From Pseudomonas koreensis (GTDB taxonomy: Bacteria > Pseudomonadota > Gammaproteobacteria > Pseudomonadales > Pseudomonadaceae), in NCBI RefSeq assembly GCF_012986595.1, contig NZ_JAAQYM010000004.1:310001-374000 (forward strand): a DNA stretch of 64,000 nucleotides. The letters run 5' to 3'. Numbering within the stretch: the first letter of the stretch is position 1; each line of letters opens with the position of its first letter. A program made the translations under genes and the position numbers. The notes beneath the pieces are model-generated. The model was not told the DNA's origin. It made no database searches and saw only the letters and a program-made list of their open reading frames with translations. Shown piece by piece: positions 1 through 8,493 of the stretch.

Positions 1-1
1 G

Positions 2-499
2 CCCGAGGGCGGCGGTGGAATGGCCGGTGCACTGGGCTGCAAAACGCTCAAGGAACACGTGAGCGCACAACTGAGCAAGCTGGGCTGGTGCGATTACCAC
101 GGCTGGTGGCTGGCCTGCGGCACCGGGACGACGCTGGCGGGGCTGGTGCTCGCCGAGGCCGGTGAGCACCCGGTGTACGGCGCGCTGGCGGTGCCCGAGG
201 ACCACGGCGTGGCGCCGCAGGTGCAGGCGATTGTTCGGGAGGCGGGTCTGGCGGCGGCGGACTACAGCTTGATCGACGCGAGTCGGGGTGGTTTTGCCAA
301 GGTTGATCCGGTGTTGCTTGAGTTCATCGAGAACACCGAGAGCAGCAGCGGCGTTGCATTGGAGCCGCTGTATACCGGCAAGGCGTTATTGGCGCTGCAG
401 CAGCAAATCGAGGCGGGCAGGTTCGATCAAGGCTCGCGGCTGATCTTTGTTCATACCGGCGGTTTGCAGGGGCGCCGCGGATTCAGTGCCTACTGTTGA
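2..499 (+). CDS. ACC deaminase / D-cysteine desulfhydrase family PLP enzyme (C-terminal part)
   Basis: The reading frame is open from the left edge, so the N-terminus, including the PLP lysine, lies outside the window. The visible 165 residues carry the glycine-rich phosphate-cradle loop ACGTGTTLAGL, the segment LEPLYTGKALLAL and a C-terminal HTGGLQGRRG. All three are typical of the PLP fold-type II branch that holds 1-aminocyclopropane-1-carboxylate deaminase and D-cysteine desulfhydrase. These cytosolic enzymes release ammonia plus an oxoacid (and sulfide from D-cysteine). The exact substrate cannot be decided from this part. A REPIN follows the stop codon. Confidence 0.75.
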   Translation, partial: PEGGGGMAGALGCKTLKEHVSAQLSKLGWCDYHGWWLACGTGTTLAGLVLAEAGEHPVYGALAVPEDHGVAPQVQAIVREAGLAAADYSLIDASRGGFAKVDPVLLEFIENTESSSGVALEPLYTGKALLALQQQIEAGRFDQGSRLIFVHTGGLQGRRGFSAYC

Positions 500-504
500 A
501 CTTA

Positions 505-637
505 TGTGGCGAGGGAGCTTGCTCCCGCTCGGCGGCGCAGCCGTCGTAAGTCCAGCGACAGCGCTCTGCCTGACTGTCCGCATATTCAGAATTCAGGTCT
601 GCTGCGCAGCCCGGCGGGAGCAAGCTCCCTCGCCACA
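505..637. repeat. REPIN, class A
   Basis: Two inverted REP palindromes, TGTGGCGAGGGAGCTTGCTC at the left and its reverse complement at the right, flank a variable centre. This defines class A here; further copies lie near 10.9, 17.0 and 38.8 kb. It sits between the convergent PLP-enzyme and cytochrome b561 genes, a usual place for REP elements. Confidence 0.9.
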
Positions 638-660
638 GGGGTATTTCACCGGGGCAATGT

Positions 661-1209
661 TCAGCCGCGCTTGGGCATCATCCGCAACAACGTGTTATCG
701 CCCACCACATAATGGTGATACAGCCCCGCCAGCGCATGCAGGCCGATCAGCCAGTAACCGATGTTGCCGATCAGCACATGCCAGTGTTCCACCTGCTTGG
801 CCAGCGCCTTGTCCTCGTGGACCAGCAGCGGCAGATCGAAGCCGTAGAACATCACCTGATGCCCCTCGGCGCTGGTGATCAGCCAGCCGAGAATCGGCAT
901 GCTGATCATGAACAGGTACAACAGCCAGTGCATCACCCGCGCCAGCACGGTTTGCCATTGCGGTGATGCCGGGAAGATTTTCGGTGCCGGGCCGATACTG
1001 CGCGCCACCAGGCGAAACCACACCAGCACGAACACGGTCAGGCCGAGCATGTAGTGCACTTCGCGGATCAGCGAGCGGCCGCCACTGCCTTTGGGAAAGA
1101 TCCCGCGCAACTCCATGCTGGCGTACACCAGCACCAACAGGACCAGCATCAGCCAGTGCAACAGGACGGACACGGTGCTGTAGCGTGATTCGGAACTTGT
1201 CCACGGCAT
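661..1209 (-). CDS. Cytochrome b561 (CybB-type, 182 aa)
   Basis: Small four-helix inner-membrane di-heme b cytochrome, expected to pass electrons between the quinone pool and a periplasmic partner. Four hydrophobic segments are visible, with the histidines expected to bind heme in VLLHWLM, REVHYMLG, EHWHVLIG and the final GLYHH. The ATG at 1209 is chosen because GAGGAA lies seven bases ahead of it; a GTG at 1224 would overlap that ribosome site. Read alone it has no clear partner. A second, different b561 is encoded at 23.1 kb beside a peroxidase. Confidence 0.88.
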   Translation of the reverse strand: MPWTSSESRYSTVSVLLHWLMLVLLVLVYASMELRGIFPKGSGGRSLIREVHYMLGLTVFVLVWFRLVARSIGPAPKIFPASPQWQTVLARVMHWLLYLFMISMPILGWLITSAEGHQVMFYGFDLPLLVHEDKALAKQVEHWHVLIGNIGYWLIGLHALAGLYHHYVVGDNTLLRMMPKRG

Positions 1210-1342
1210 ACGGTGTTTCCTCACAGATCAGGGTCGCCACGTGCCGTTGTTGTGCGACGGCATGCTTTAACTGTAATCCGCTTTGGCGGATTTGCCTGAT
1301 GCCGCGCGGTGTTTCACTGCGCTGACTCAGAGCAATGCCCAT

Positions 1343-1379
1343 AAAAAACGCCAGTGTCGCGACGACCCTGGCGTTTTTT
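1343..1379. terminator. Bidirectional rho-independent terminator
   Basis: AAAAAACGCCAG and CTGGCGTTTTTT form a perfect stem with A/T runs on both sides. It stands just after the phnX stop, so it can end the phnW-phnX transcript on the minus strand. On the plus strand it would block readthrough into phnX antisense. Confidence 0.8.
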
Positions 1380-1401
1380 GTTGTGCATGTAAAAGGCGCG
1401 A

Positions 1402-2229
1402 TCAGCTTGATTGCGGCATCTCGCCGTTGGCCAGGCGCTTGTTGATGTCGGCAATCACTTCCGGCAGGTCGCTGATGGTGTCGATCATGTAGTGCGGGCG
1501 CGAACCGGCGAACAGCGCGTGGATGCGCTCGCGTTCGCTGGCCAGTTCGTCGCTGCCCAGCGCACGGTAACCGGCGTAATCCAGGCCCAGCGCGTTGCCC
1601 GAGCAGATCAGCGCCACGGTCCACATCCCGGCGCGACGGCCTTCGAGGATGCCCGGCACGGTGTCGTCGATCTTCACGCAGGCCGCGACGTCGTCGATGC
1701 CCAGCGCAATCACGTTGGCCAAGGCCTGAGCCGGCCATGGGCGACCGTTCGGCACTTCGTCGGTGGCGACCACGTGGTCGGCGACGTAGCCGTTGCTGGC
1801 GGCGAGGGCCACAACCCTGTCCATCACCTGTTTCGGGTAGCCGGAGCAGGAACCGATCTTGATCCCTTGCTGGCGCAGGTTGGCGATGGTGTCCAGCGCG
1901 CCGGGAATCAGCGCCGAGTGTTCGGCGATCTTCTCGATCTGCAGCGGCATGAAGCGGTTGTAGATCGCGGTGACGTCATCGTCGGTCGGGGTGCGGCCGA
2001 ACGCTTTGCGATAGCGCTCGGCAACCTGCGGCTGATCGCACAGGGTGCGGATGTGGTCCCACTTGCCCATGCCCATCGGGCCACGGGCCTCTTCGATGGA
2101 GACCTGAACGTCGAACTCGGCGAAGGCCTCGACGAAGATCTGCGTCGGGGCGAACGAGCCGAAGTCGACCACGGTGCCGGCCCAGTCGAGGATGGCGGCT
2201 TGCAGCTGGGTTGGGTTGGTGTAGTTCAT
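1402..2229 (-). CDS. phnX: Phosphonoacetaldehyde hydrolase (phosphonatase, 275 aa)
   Basis: Cleaves the C-P bond of phosphonoacetaldehyde to acetaldehyde and phosphate, the second step of AEP breakdown after PhnW. It is a cytosolic HAD-superfamily enzyme. The nucleophile motif [12 protein letters not shown] gives Asp15, and [10 protein letters not shown] supplies the Schiff-base lysine (Lys56) that marks phosphonatases among HAD enzymes. [10 protein letters not shown] and KIDDTVPGI are the later HAD motifs. The ATG at 2229 follows AGGAA; a longer frame to 2298 would run into a REPIN and is rejected. It is downstream of phnW on the same strand, with a REPIN between them. Confidence 0.95.
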   Translation of the reverse strand: MNYTNPTQLQAAILDWAGTVVDFGSFAPTQIFVEAFAEFDVQVSIEEARGPMGMGKWDHIRTLCDQPQVAERYRKAFGRTPTDDDVTAIYNRFMPLQIEKIAEHSALIPGALDTIANLRQQGIKIGSCSGYPKQVMDRVVALAASNGYVADHVVATDEVPNGRPWPAQALANVIALGIDDVAACVKIDDTVPGILEGRRAGMWTVALICSGNALGLDYAGYRALGSDELASERERIHALFAGSRPHYMIDTISDLPEVIADINKRLANGEMPQSS

Positions 2230-2261
2230 GGCAAAAATTCCTGAGTTGAAATGCAATTCAA

Positions 2262-2351
2262 TGTAGGAGTGAGCCTGCTCGCGATAGCGGATGGTCATTA
2301 AACATCTTGGTCGACTGACACGACCTCATCGCGAGCAGGCTCACTCCTACA
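2262..2351. repeat. REPIN, class B (between phnW and phnX)
   Basis: Inverted pair of TGTAGGAGTGAGCCTGCTCG palindromes, defining class B. It lies inside the apparent phnW-phnX transcription unit, where the hairpins could protect the upstream mRNA or lower phnX expression. Confidence 0.9.
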
Positions 2352-2370
2352 GGGGGATTTGTGGTGTGGC

Positions 2371-3480
2371 TTAGATATCGAGCACTTCCATCTCGCGCAG
2401 CACTTCGCCCACGGCCGCGACAGCCTGGCGCATGTCGTCCGGGCTGACGTGGCCGATGCAGCCGACGCGGAAGGTTTCGACCTGGGTCAGTTTGCCGGGG
2501 TAGAGGATGTAGCCCTTGGCCTTGACCCGTTCGTAGAAGTCTTTGAACTGATAGCGCGGTTCTTGCGGCGCATGGAAGGTGGCGATGATCGGCGCCTGGA
2601 TTGCCGCCGGCAGGAAGCTGCGCAGCCCGAGCTTGCCCATCTCCTCCATCAGCGCCTGACAGTTGGCGGCGTAACGTGCGTGGCGGGCCGGCAGGCCACC
2701 TTCTTCGTTGTACTGCAGCAGCGCTTCGTGCAGCGCCGCGACCACGTGGGTCGGCGGGGTGAAACGCCACTGGCCGGTCTTCTGCATATAAGCGTGTTGG
2801 TCATACAGGTCCATCGCCAGCGAATGCGAATGGCCGGCGGCTGCGGCCAGTGATTCTTTGCGGGCAAACACGAAGCCCATCCCCGGTACGCCTTCCAGGC
2901 ATTTGCCGGAGGCGGCGATCAGCGCGTCGAACGGCACCTTTTGCGCATCCACCGGCAATGCGCCGAACGAGCTCATGGCATCGATGATCAGGCGCTTGCC
3001 GTGTTGCGCCACGACATCGGCGATTTCCGCCAGCGGGTTGAGGATGCCGGTGCTGGTTTCGCAGTGGATCAGCGCGACGTGGGTAATGTCGGCATCGGCG
3101 CGCAACAGACGATCGACGTCGGCGGCGGTGGTCGGTTCGTCCTCGGCGGTTTCGAAGGTGCTGAACGCGCGCCCCAAGACTTCGCAGATCTTCGCCAGAC
3201 GCTTGCCGTAGGCACCGTTGATCAGCACCAGGATTTTGCCGTCACGCGGCACCAACGTGCCGATGGCGGCTTCGACGGCGAAGGTGCCGCTGCCCTGCAA
3301 CGGCACGCAATGGTGGCTGGCGGCACCGTTGATGATCGCCAGCAATTGTTCGCAGAGGCTGGCGGTCAGTTGATTGAAGCGGTCATCCCATGACCCCCAG
3401 TCGATCATCATCGCCTGGCGGGTGCGGGCCGAAGTGGTCAACGGGCCGGGAGTGAGCAGGATGGGTTCGGCGATACTCAT
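2371..3480 (-). CDS. phnW: 2-aminoethylphosphonate--pyruvate transaminase (369 aa)
   Basis: First step of the AEP pathway: moves the amino group of AEP to pyruvate, giving phosphonoacetaldehyde and L-alanine. It is a class V PLP aminotransferase at the family's usual length. The N-terminal [10 protein letters not shown] loop is typical, [12 protein letters not shown] holds the PLP-pyridine aspartate, and [11 protein letters not shown] gives the Schiff-base Lys193. GAGGA precedes the ATG at a good distance. The gene is divergent from the LysR gene at 3593, with about 110 bases between them, so that regulator is the likely controller. Confidence 0.96.
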   Translation of the reverse strand: MSIAEPILLTPGPLTTSARTRQAMMIDWGSWDDRFNQLTASLCEQLLAIINGAASHHCVPLQGSGTFAVEAAIGTLVPRDGKILVLINGAYGKRLAKICEVLGRAFSTFETAEDEPTTAADVDRLLRADADITHVALIHCETSTGILNPLAEIADVVAQHGKRLIIDAMSSFGALPVDAQKVPFDALIAASGKCLEGVPGMGFVFARKESLAAAAGHSHSLAMDLYDQHAYMQKTGQWRFTPPTHVVAALHEALLQYNEEGGLPARHARYAANCQALMEEMGKLGLRSFLPAAIQAPIIATFHAPQEPRYQFKDFYERVKAKGYILYPGKLTQVETFRVGCIGHVSPDDMRQAVAAVGEVLREMEVLDI

Positions 3481-3592
3481 TCGTGTGTCCTCGGGAAGCG
3501 CTGTGGGATGAAGCTACGGGGCATACGTTGCAATTCGGCGGTGCATCAATCAAATTGTTTGTTGTTATGCCAGCCATCAGTGAGGGTTATTC

Positions 3593-4453
3593 ATGAATCT
3601 GTTCCAGCTGCGCGCCTTCGACGCCGTGGCCCGGGAAGGCAGCTTCACCCGTGCCGCCGCGCGGTTGTTCATCAGCCAGCCAGCGGTCACCGGGCACATC
3701 AAGGCGCTGGAGGAGCACTACCAGATCACCTTGCTGCGGCGCACCGCGCGACGGGTGGAACTGACCGAGGAGGGCACCAAACTGGCGGCGATCACCCGGG
3801 CGATGTTCGGTCTCGCGGAAGAGGCGCAGACCCTGCTCGAAGCCAACCGCCAATTGCTCACCGGGCGTCTCGAAGTGGCGGCGGACGGCCCGCACATGGT
3901 CATGCCGATGCTCGCCAGCCTGCGCGCGCGGTATCCGGGAATCACGGTCAATCTGCGCTTGGGCAATGCCCAGGAAACCCTCGCCGCGCTATTGTCCGAG
4001 CACGCCGATGTGGCGGTGCTGACCGAAGTCGAACCGCGCAAGGGCCTGCATCTGCAAGCGTTGAGCGAGTCGCGGATCTGCGCGCTGGTGCCCGCCGGGC
4101 ATGGGTGGGCGCAGCGTGCCGGCGAGGTGCAGCTCAAGGAGCTGGATCAGGTGATCATGGTCTTGCGCGAGCCGACCTCGATTACCCGCCGCACCTTCGA
4201 TCAGGCGTGCGCGCAGGCGGCGGTGAATCCGCGGGTGCTGCTGGAACTGGACAGCCGCGAGGCCGTAACCGAGGCGGTCGCCGCTGAACTGGGGGTGGGC
4301 GTGGTGTCATCGGTGGAAGTCAGCCATGACCCGCGGGTGGTGGCGATTCCGATTGTCGGGGAGGGGCTGGTGAACCGGCACATGATCGGTTGCATGGAGC
4401 GGCGGCGGGAGTTGCGCTTGATTCAGGCGTTCTTTGGTCTGGCGCCGGCCTGA
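3593..4453 (+). CDS. LysR-family regulator beside phnW (286 aa)
   Basis: N-terminal winged helix-turn-helix (LRAFDAVAREGSFTRAAARL, then FISQPAVTGHIKALE) followed by a LysR effector-binding domain from about residue 90. It is divergent from phnW, the usual LysR arrangement for control of the neighbour, so it probably responds to AEP or a pathway intermediate. It resembles the LysR protein at 4560-5432 in the HTH and in the C-terminal GVGVVSS segment, suggesting an old duplication. The effector is not known from sequence. Confidence 0.85.
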   Translation: MNLFQLRAFDAVAREGSFTRAAARLFISQPAVTGHIKALEEHYQITLLRRTARRVELTEEGTKLAAITRAMFGLAEEAQTLLEANRQLLTGRLEVAADGPHMVMPMLASLRARYPGITVNLRLGNAQETLAALLSEHADVAVLTEVEPRKGLHLQALSESRICALVPAGHGWAQRAGEVQLKELDQVIMVLREPTSITRRTFDQACAQAAVNPRVLLELDSREAVTEAVAAELGVGVVSSVEVSHDPRVVAIPIVGEGLVNRHMIGCMERRRELRLIQAFFGLAPA

Positions 4454-4470
4454 TACACCGTGGTGCGTCC

Positions 4471-4545
4471 TTCGCGAGCAGGCTCGCTCCCACATTGGTC
4501 TTGCGGCGCATACAAATCCCCTGTGGGAGCGAGCCTGCTCGCGAA
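4471..4545. repeat. REPIN, class C
   Basis: Inverted pair of GTGGGAGCGAGCCTGCTCGC palindromes, defining class C. It lies between the two convergent LysR genes. Confidence 0.9.
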
Positions 4546-4559
4546 GGGGCCAGAACTGT

Positions 4560-5432
4560 TCACACCAGGCTCTCGCGAACCATGTCGAGGAAGGTCGCCA
4601 CCACCCGCCGCGAACTCTGCTCGCGCAAGCACACCAGGGTCTCGGTCAAACGCCGGGTGCAATCGGTGATCGGCAGCGCACACACCCGCGAGTCCGCACC
4701 AAATTCCGCCGCCGACACCACGCCGACACCAATCCCCACCACCACCGCCTCACGCGCGGCTTCACGGCCTTCGACCTGAATCGCAGGGCGAATGCGAAAT
4801 CCGGCGCGCGCCATTTCTTCTTCCAGGGTCTGCCGGGTCACCGAGCCGTGTTCGCGCAACACCAGTGGCGTGTCATCCAGATCCGCCAGACAGATCGACT
4901 CACGTTCGGACCAGGGATGATTGCGCGACACGAACGCCACCATCGGGTCGTTGCGCAGCGGCACGCACAGCAAACGCTCATCACTGACATCACGCCCCAG
5001 CAGCGCCAGATCGGCCTGATAGTTGAACAGGCGAAACAGCGATTCGTCGGTATTGCCGGTTTCGATCTTCACGCTGATCCCCGGGTAGCGCTCGCAGAAC
5101 CGGGCGATCTGCGGCAGCACGTGGACCGGGGCATCGACCGCGAGAATCAGACTGCCGGTCTGCAACGCCTGGGATTCCTGCAACAATTCCTGGGCTTCAG
5201 CCTCAATCACAAACAGGCGCTGGGTGATTGCCAGCAGGCGCTCGCCAAGATCGGTCAGGCGCACGGAACGTTTATTGCGATGAAAGAGTAAAACGCCGAA
5301 GCGCTCTTCGAGTTTGCGCACCTGGTCGGAAATCGCCGGTTGCGTGAGAAAAAGCCGTTCGGCGGCTTTGGTGAAGCTTCCATGAACGGCCACGGCGTGG
5401 AAGGCTTTGAGCTGGGCGTGAGACACCGACAT
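4560..5432 (-). CDS. LysR-family regulator, likely for the adjacent carrier/oxidoreductase genes (290 aa)
   Basis: HTH region LKAFHAVAVHGSFTKAAERL with FLTQPAISDQVRKLEE, then a LysR effector domain ending in GIGVGVVSAAEFG. It is divergent from the MFS carrier at 5702, with a near-palindromic AT-rich box between them, so it most likely controls that carrier and the following FAD oxidoreductase. It is the second, related LysR of this phosphonate island. Whether it sees the same ligand as its neighbour is unknown. Confidence 0.85.
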   Translation of the reverse strand: MSVSHAQLKAFHAVAVHGSFTKAAERLFLTQPAISDQVRKLEERFGVLLFHRNKRSVRLTDLGERLLAITQRLFVIEAEAQELLQESQALQTGSLILAVDAPVHVLPQIARFCERYPGISVKIETGNTDESLFRLFNYQADLALLGRDVSDERLLCVPLRNDPMVAFVSRNHPWSERESICLADLDDTPLVLREHGSVTRQTLEEEMARAGFRIRPAIQVEGREAAREAVVVGIGVGVVSAAEFGADSRVCALPITDCTRRLTETLVCLREQSSRRVVATFLDMVRESLV

Positions 5433-5469
5433 GTAGCCTCCAGAAACAAGCTGAGCTTATGTGTGAAAT

Positions 5470-5490
5470 ACGATAAATCGATTTTATTTA
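5470..5490. promoter_or_regulatory. Candidate LysR operator
   Basis: ATAAATCGATTTTAT, built around the perfect palindrome AAATCGATTT at 5475-5484, lies about 40 bases upstream of the LysR start and fits the loose T-N11-A form of LysR boxes. It is the only clear dyad in this AT-rich part of the divergent intergenic region. Function is inferred from position alone. Confidence 0.4.
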
Positions 5491-5701
5491 TTAAACAGTA
5501 ATTGCTTTGATCCGCTCACGCCATCGCTTACTGCCGCTCGGGCAGCAACGCTGGCGATGAGCCTGTGCGTGCATCAACAGGACTCATCTGACCGCCAGAG
5601 CCATAGGGATGGGGTGCTGGCGCAGTGCTCAAACAATAAAAAACACAGGCGTTTACTTAACGATTCTGCCGGCACACTCACACCCTGAGGTCAGAACCAC
5701 A

Positions 5702-7027
5702 ATGAACAAGCACATCGGCACCCTTGCGCGTTGGCGCATGCAGATCTTCGCTATCACCTGGCTCGCGTACGCCGCTTTCTACTTCACCCGCAAAGCCTTT
5801 TCGGTGGCCAAACTGGGCATCGCCGAAGACCCGACCTTCATGCTCGACAAGATGGCCATGGCCAACCTCGACGCGATCTATCTGGCGGCCTACGCCATCG
5901 GCCAATTCACCTGGGGCATGCTCGCCGACCGCTTTGGCCCGCGGGTCGTGGTGCTGGGCGGCTTGCTGATTTCCGCCGGTGCCGCGCTGGTGATGGGCAG
6001 CTTCGCCACGCTGCCGATCTTCGCCACTTGCATGCTGATTCAGGGGCTGGCGCAGTCCACCGGTTGGTCGGGGTTGTGCAAGAATCTCGGCAGTTTCTTC
6101 CCGGCGCAGCAGCGTGGCCGGGTGCTCGGATTGTGGAGCTCCTGCTATGCGTTCGGCGGTCTGGTCGCCTCGCCGTTCGCCGGCTGGTGGGCGTATACGC
6201 TGATGGGCACCTGGCACGCGGCGTTTATTTCCAGCGCGGCGGTCGTTGCGGTGGTCGCGGTGCTGTTCTTTATCTTTCAGCGCAACAAGCCGGAGGACGT
6301 CGGTTTGCCGGCGGTAGAGCCGGAGCCGGAACTGAGCGCTGAAGAAACCGCAGCCAACAGCAAACTCAGCGTCTGGGAGCCATTGAAGGAAATCCTGCGC
6401 AACCGCACGGTGCTGGTACTGGGCCTGGCGTACTTCATGTTGAAACCGGCGCGTTACGCGATTCTGCTGTGGGGCCCGGTGATCGTCTTCGAACAGATGC
6501 CGAGTGTCGGCAAGGTCGGTGCGGCGATCATTCCCACCTCGTTCGAACTGGCCGGGCTGCTGGGGCCGATCATGATCGGCATGGCCTCGGACAAACTGTT
6601 CGGCGCCCGGCGCATGCCGGCCTGCGTGCTCAGCCTGCTGGCGCTGACCGTGACCCTGGCGCTGTTCATGGGCGCACTGCACACCGGCAGCGTGATGCTG
6701 GTGGTGGCGTTGCTGTTTGTCATGGGACTGACGCTGTACGGACCGGATTCGATGATCAGCGGCGCCGCCGCCATCGATTTCGGCAAGGCCAAGGCCGGTG
6801 CCACGGCGGCCGGTTTCGTCAACGGTTGCGGCTCGGTCGGCGCGGTGCTCGGTGGGTTGCTGCCGGGTTACTTCGATTCGGTGACCGTGTTTATCGTCTT
6901 CGCCGGCTGCGCGTTGTTCTCGGCACTGGTGTTGATTCCACACTGGAACAGCCGTCCGGTGGGGGTCATGGAGCCGCGCGCGTCCATTCCCAATTGCCCA
7001 CTGACCATCAAACCTCTGCGTAACTGA
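5702..7027 (+). CDS. MFS transporter, organophosphate:phosphate antiporter-like (441 aa)
   Basis: Twelve hydrophobic segments can be placed along the protein. The first helix ends in AAFYFTRKAFSVAKLGI, like the start of GlpT/UhpT/UhpC/PgtP-type carriers, where the basic residue there contacts phosphate. Family members in other bacteria take up sugar phosphates and glycerol-3-phosphate and also admit phosphonate drugs such as fosfomycin and fosmidomycin. Beside phnWX the likely cargo is a phosphonate, but this is inference. The ATG at 5702 starts MNKHIGTLARW; 31 extra upstream residues are not protein-like. Confidence 0.82.
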   Translation: MNKHIGTLARWRMQIFAITWLAYAAFYFTRKAFSVAKLGIAEDPTFMLDKMAMANLDAIYLAAYAIGQFTWGMLADRFGPRVVVLGGLLISAGAALVMGSFATLPIFATCMLIQGLAQSTGWSGLCKNLGSFFPAQQRGRVLGLWSSCYAFGGLVASPFAGWWAYTLMGTWHAAFISSAAVVAVVAVLFFIFQRNKPEDVGLPAVEPEPELSAEETAANSKLSVWEPLKEILRNRTVLVLGLAYFMLKPARYAILLWGPVIVFEQMPSVGKVGAAIIPTSFELAGLLGPIMIGMASDKLFGARRMPACVLSLLALTVTLALFMGALHTGSVMLVVALLFVMGLTLYGPDSMISGAAAIDFGKAKAGATAAGFVNGCGSVGAVLGGLLPGYFDSVTVFIVFAGCALFSALVLIPHWNSRPVGVMEPRASIPNCPLTIKPLRN

Positions 7028-7098
7028 AAACCCTTGCCTCGCGGCCTGCTGCGGTGCTCGCGGCAGGCTGTGTCGTGGCCATTTGACTGGAGAATCCC

Positions 7099-8490
7099 AT
7101 GCGACCGTTTTGGCTCGAGCAAGCCTTGCAGGCCGATCCATCCCCGACATGCCCACCGCTGCAGGGCGAAGTGCGCACCGACGTGTGCATCGTCGGCGGC
7201 GGCTACACCGGGCTGTGGACGGCGATCATGCTTAAGCAGCAGAACCCGGAACTCGATGTGCTGTTGATCGAAGCCGACATCTGCGGCGCCGGCGCCAGTG
7301 GGCGTAATGGTGGCTGTGCGCTGTCGTGGTCGGCCAAGTATTTCACCCTCGAGCGCCTGTTCGGCGTCGAGGAGGCGGTGCGTCTGGTCAAGGAATCCGA
7401 ACGCAGCATTCATGCGATCGGCGAGTTCTGCGAACAGTACGGTGTCGATGCCGATTACCGCCTCGACGGCACGCTGTACACCGCCACCAACCGGGCGCAG
7501 GTCGGTTCGACCGACGCGGTGATCGCGGCGCTGGAGCGCAACGGCATCAACTCCTTCACCCAGCGTCCGCTGGCCGATGTGCAGCGCATGGCCGGATCGA
7601 GCAAGCATCTGGAAGGCTGGTTCTCCCCGGCAGCAGCCAGTGTGCAACCGGGCAAACTGGTGCGCGGGCTGCGCCGGGTGGCGTTGCAGCTGGGCGTGAA
7701 GATCCACGAAAACACGGCGATGACCGGGCTGGAAGAAGGCCGCCCGGCGCGTATCCACACGGCCACCGGCAGCGTGATCGCCGACCGTGTGGTGCTGGCG
7801 ATGAACGCGTGGATGGCCCGGGCGTTTCCGCAGTTCGAACGCAGCGTGGCAATTGTTTCCAGCGACATGCTGATCACCGAACCGCGCCCGGATCTGCTGC
7901 AGGACATCGGTTTGACCAGTGGCGTCACCGTGCTCGACTCGCGGATTTTCGTGCACTACTACCACAACACCCCGGACGGCCGGATCATGCTCGGCAAGGG
8001 CGGCAACACCTTCGCCTATGGCGGGCGGATGCTGCCAGTGTTCGATCAGCCTTCGCCGTACGCCGGGTTGCTCAAACGCAGCCTCAGCGACTTCTTCCCG
8101 GCCTTTGCCGAGGTAAAAGTCGACGCGACGTGGAACGGGCCGTCGGATCGCTCGGTCACCGGTTTACCGTTTTTCGGGCAGATGAGCGCCAGCGGCAATG
8201 TGTTTTACGGCTTCGGTTATTCCGGCAGCGGCGTCGGCCCGTGTCACATGGGCGGGCAGATTCTCGCGTCGCTGGTGCAAGGCCTCGACAACCCGTGGAC
8301 CCGCTCGCCACTGGTCAACGGGCCGCTGGGTTATTTTCCGCCGGAGCCGATCCGTTACCTCGGCTCGCTGATGGTGCGCAACGCCATCCGCCGCAAGGAG
8401 CGCGCCGAGGATCACGGTCGCCGGCCGCGGCATCTGGACGTGCGGCTGGCGAAGTTCGCCGCAGCGGCGGGCAAGGCCGACAAGGGCTGA
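7099..8490 (+). CDS. FAD-dependent oxidoreductase, DAO family (463 aa)
   Basis: N-terminal dinucleotide fold with DVCIVGGGYTGLWTAIML (the GxGxxG type) and an acidic strand end in LLIEAD, then GAGASGRNGGCALSW, typical of the glycine oxidase/sarcosine oxidase (DAO) family. The C-terminal GSGVGPCHMGGQ contacts FAD. There is no signal peptide. It follows the carrier gene by 70 bases on the same strand. FAD enzymes of this class recur in AEP-degradation clusters, where some oxidise N-alkylated AEP to phosphonoacetaldehyde; that role is proposed here and would feed PhnX directly. The stop is three bases from the convergent vgrG stop. Confidence 0.85.
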   Translation: MRPFWLEQALQADPSPTCPPLQGEVRTDVCIVGGGYTGLWTAIMLKQQNPELDVLLIEADICGAGASGRNGGCALSWSAKYFTLERLFGVEEAVRLVKESERSIHAIGEFCEQYGVDADYRLDGTLYTATNRAQVGSTDAVIAALERNGINSFTQRPLADVQRMAGSSKHLEGWFSPAAASVQPGKLVRGLRRVALQLGVKIHENTAMTGLEEGRPARIHTATGSVIADRVVLAMNAWMARAFPQFERSVAIVSSDMLITEPRPDLLQDIGLTSGVTVLDSRIFVHYYHNTPDGRIMLGKGGNTFAYGGRMLPVFDQPSPYAGLLKRSLSDFFPAFAEVKVDATWNGPSDRSVTGLPFFGQMSASGNVFYGFGYSGSGVGPCHMGGQILASLVQGLDNPWTRSPLVNGPLGYFPPEPIRYLGSLMVRNAIRRKERAEDHGRRPRHLDVRLAKFAAAAGKADKG

Positions 8491-8493
8491 GCG

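Noticed and set aside
2230-2298. N-terminal extensions of phnX, xthA and the sigma-54 activator running upstream into REPINs
   Set aside because: The extra residues come from REP sequence translated by chance; proper starts with ribosome sites or family-typical N-termini lie downstream.
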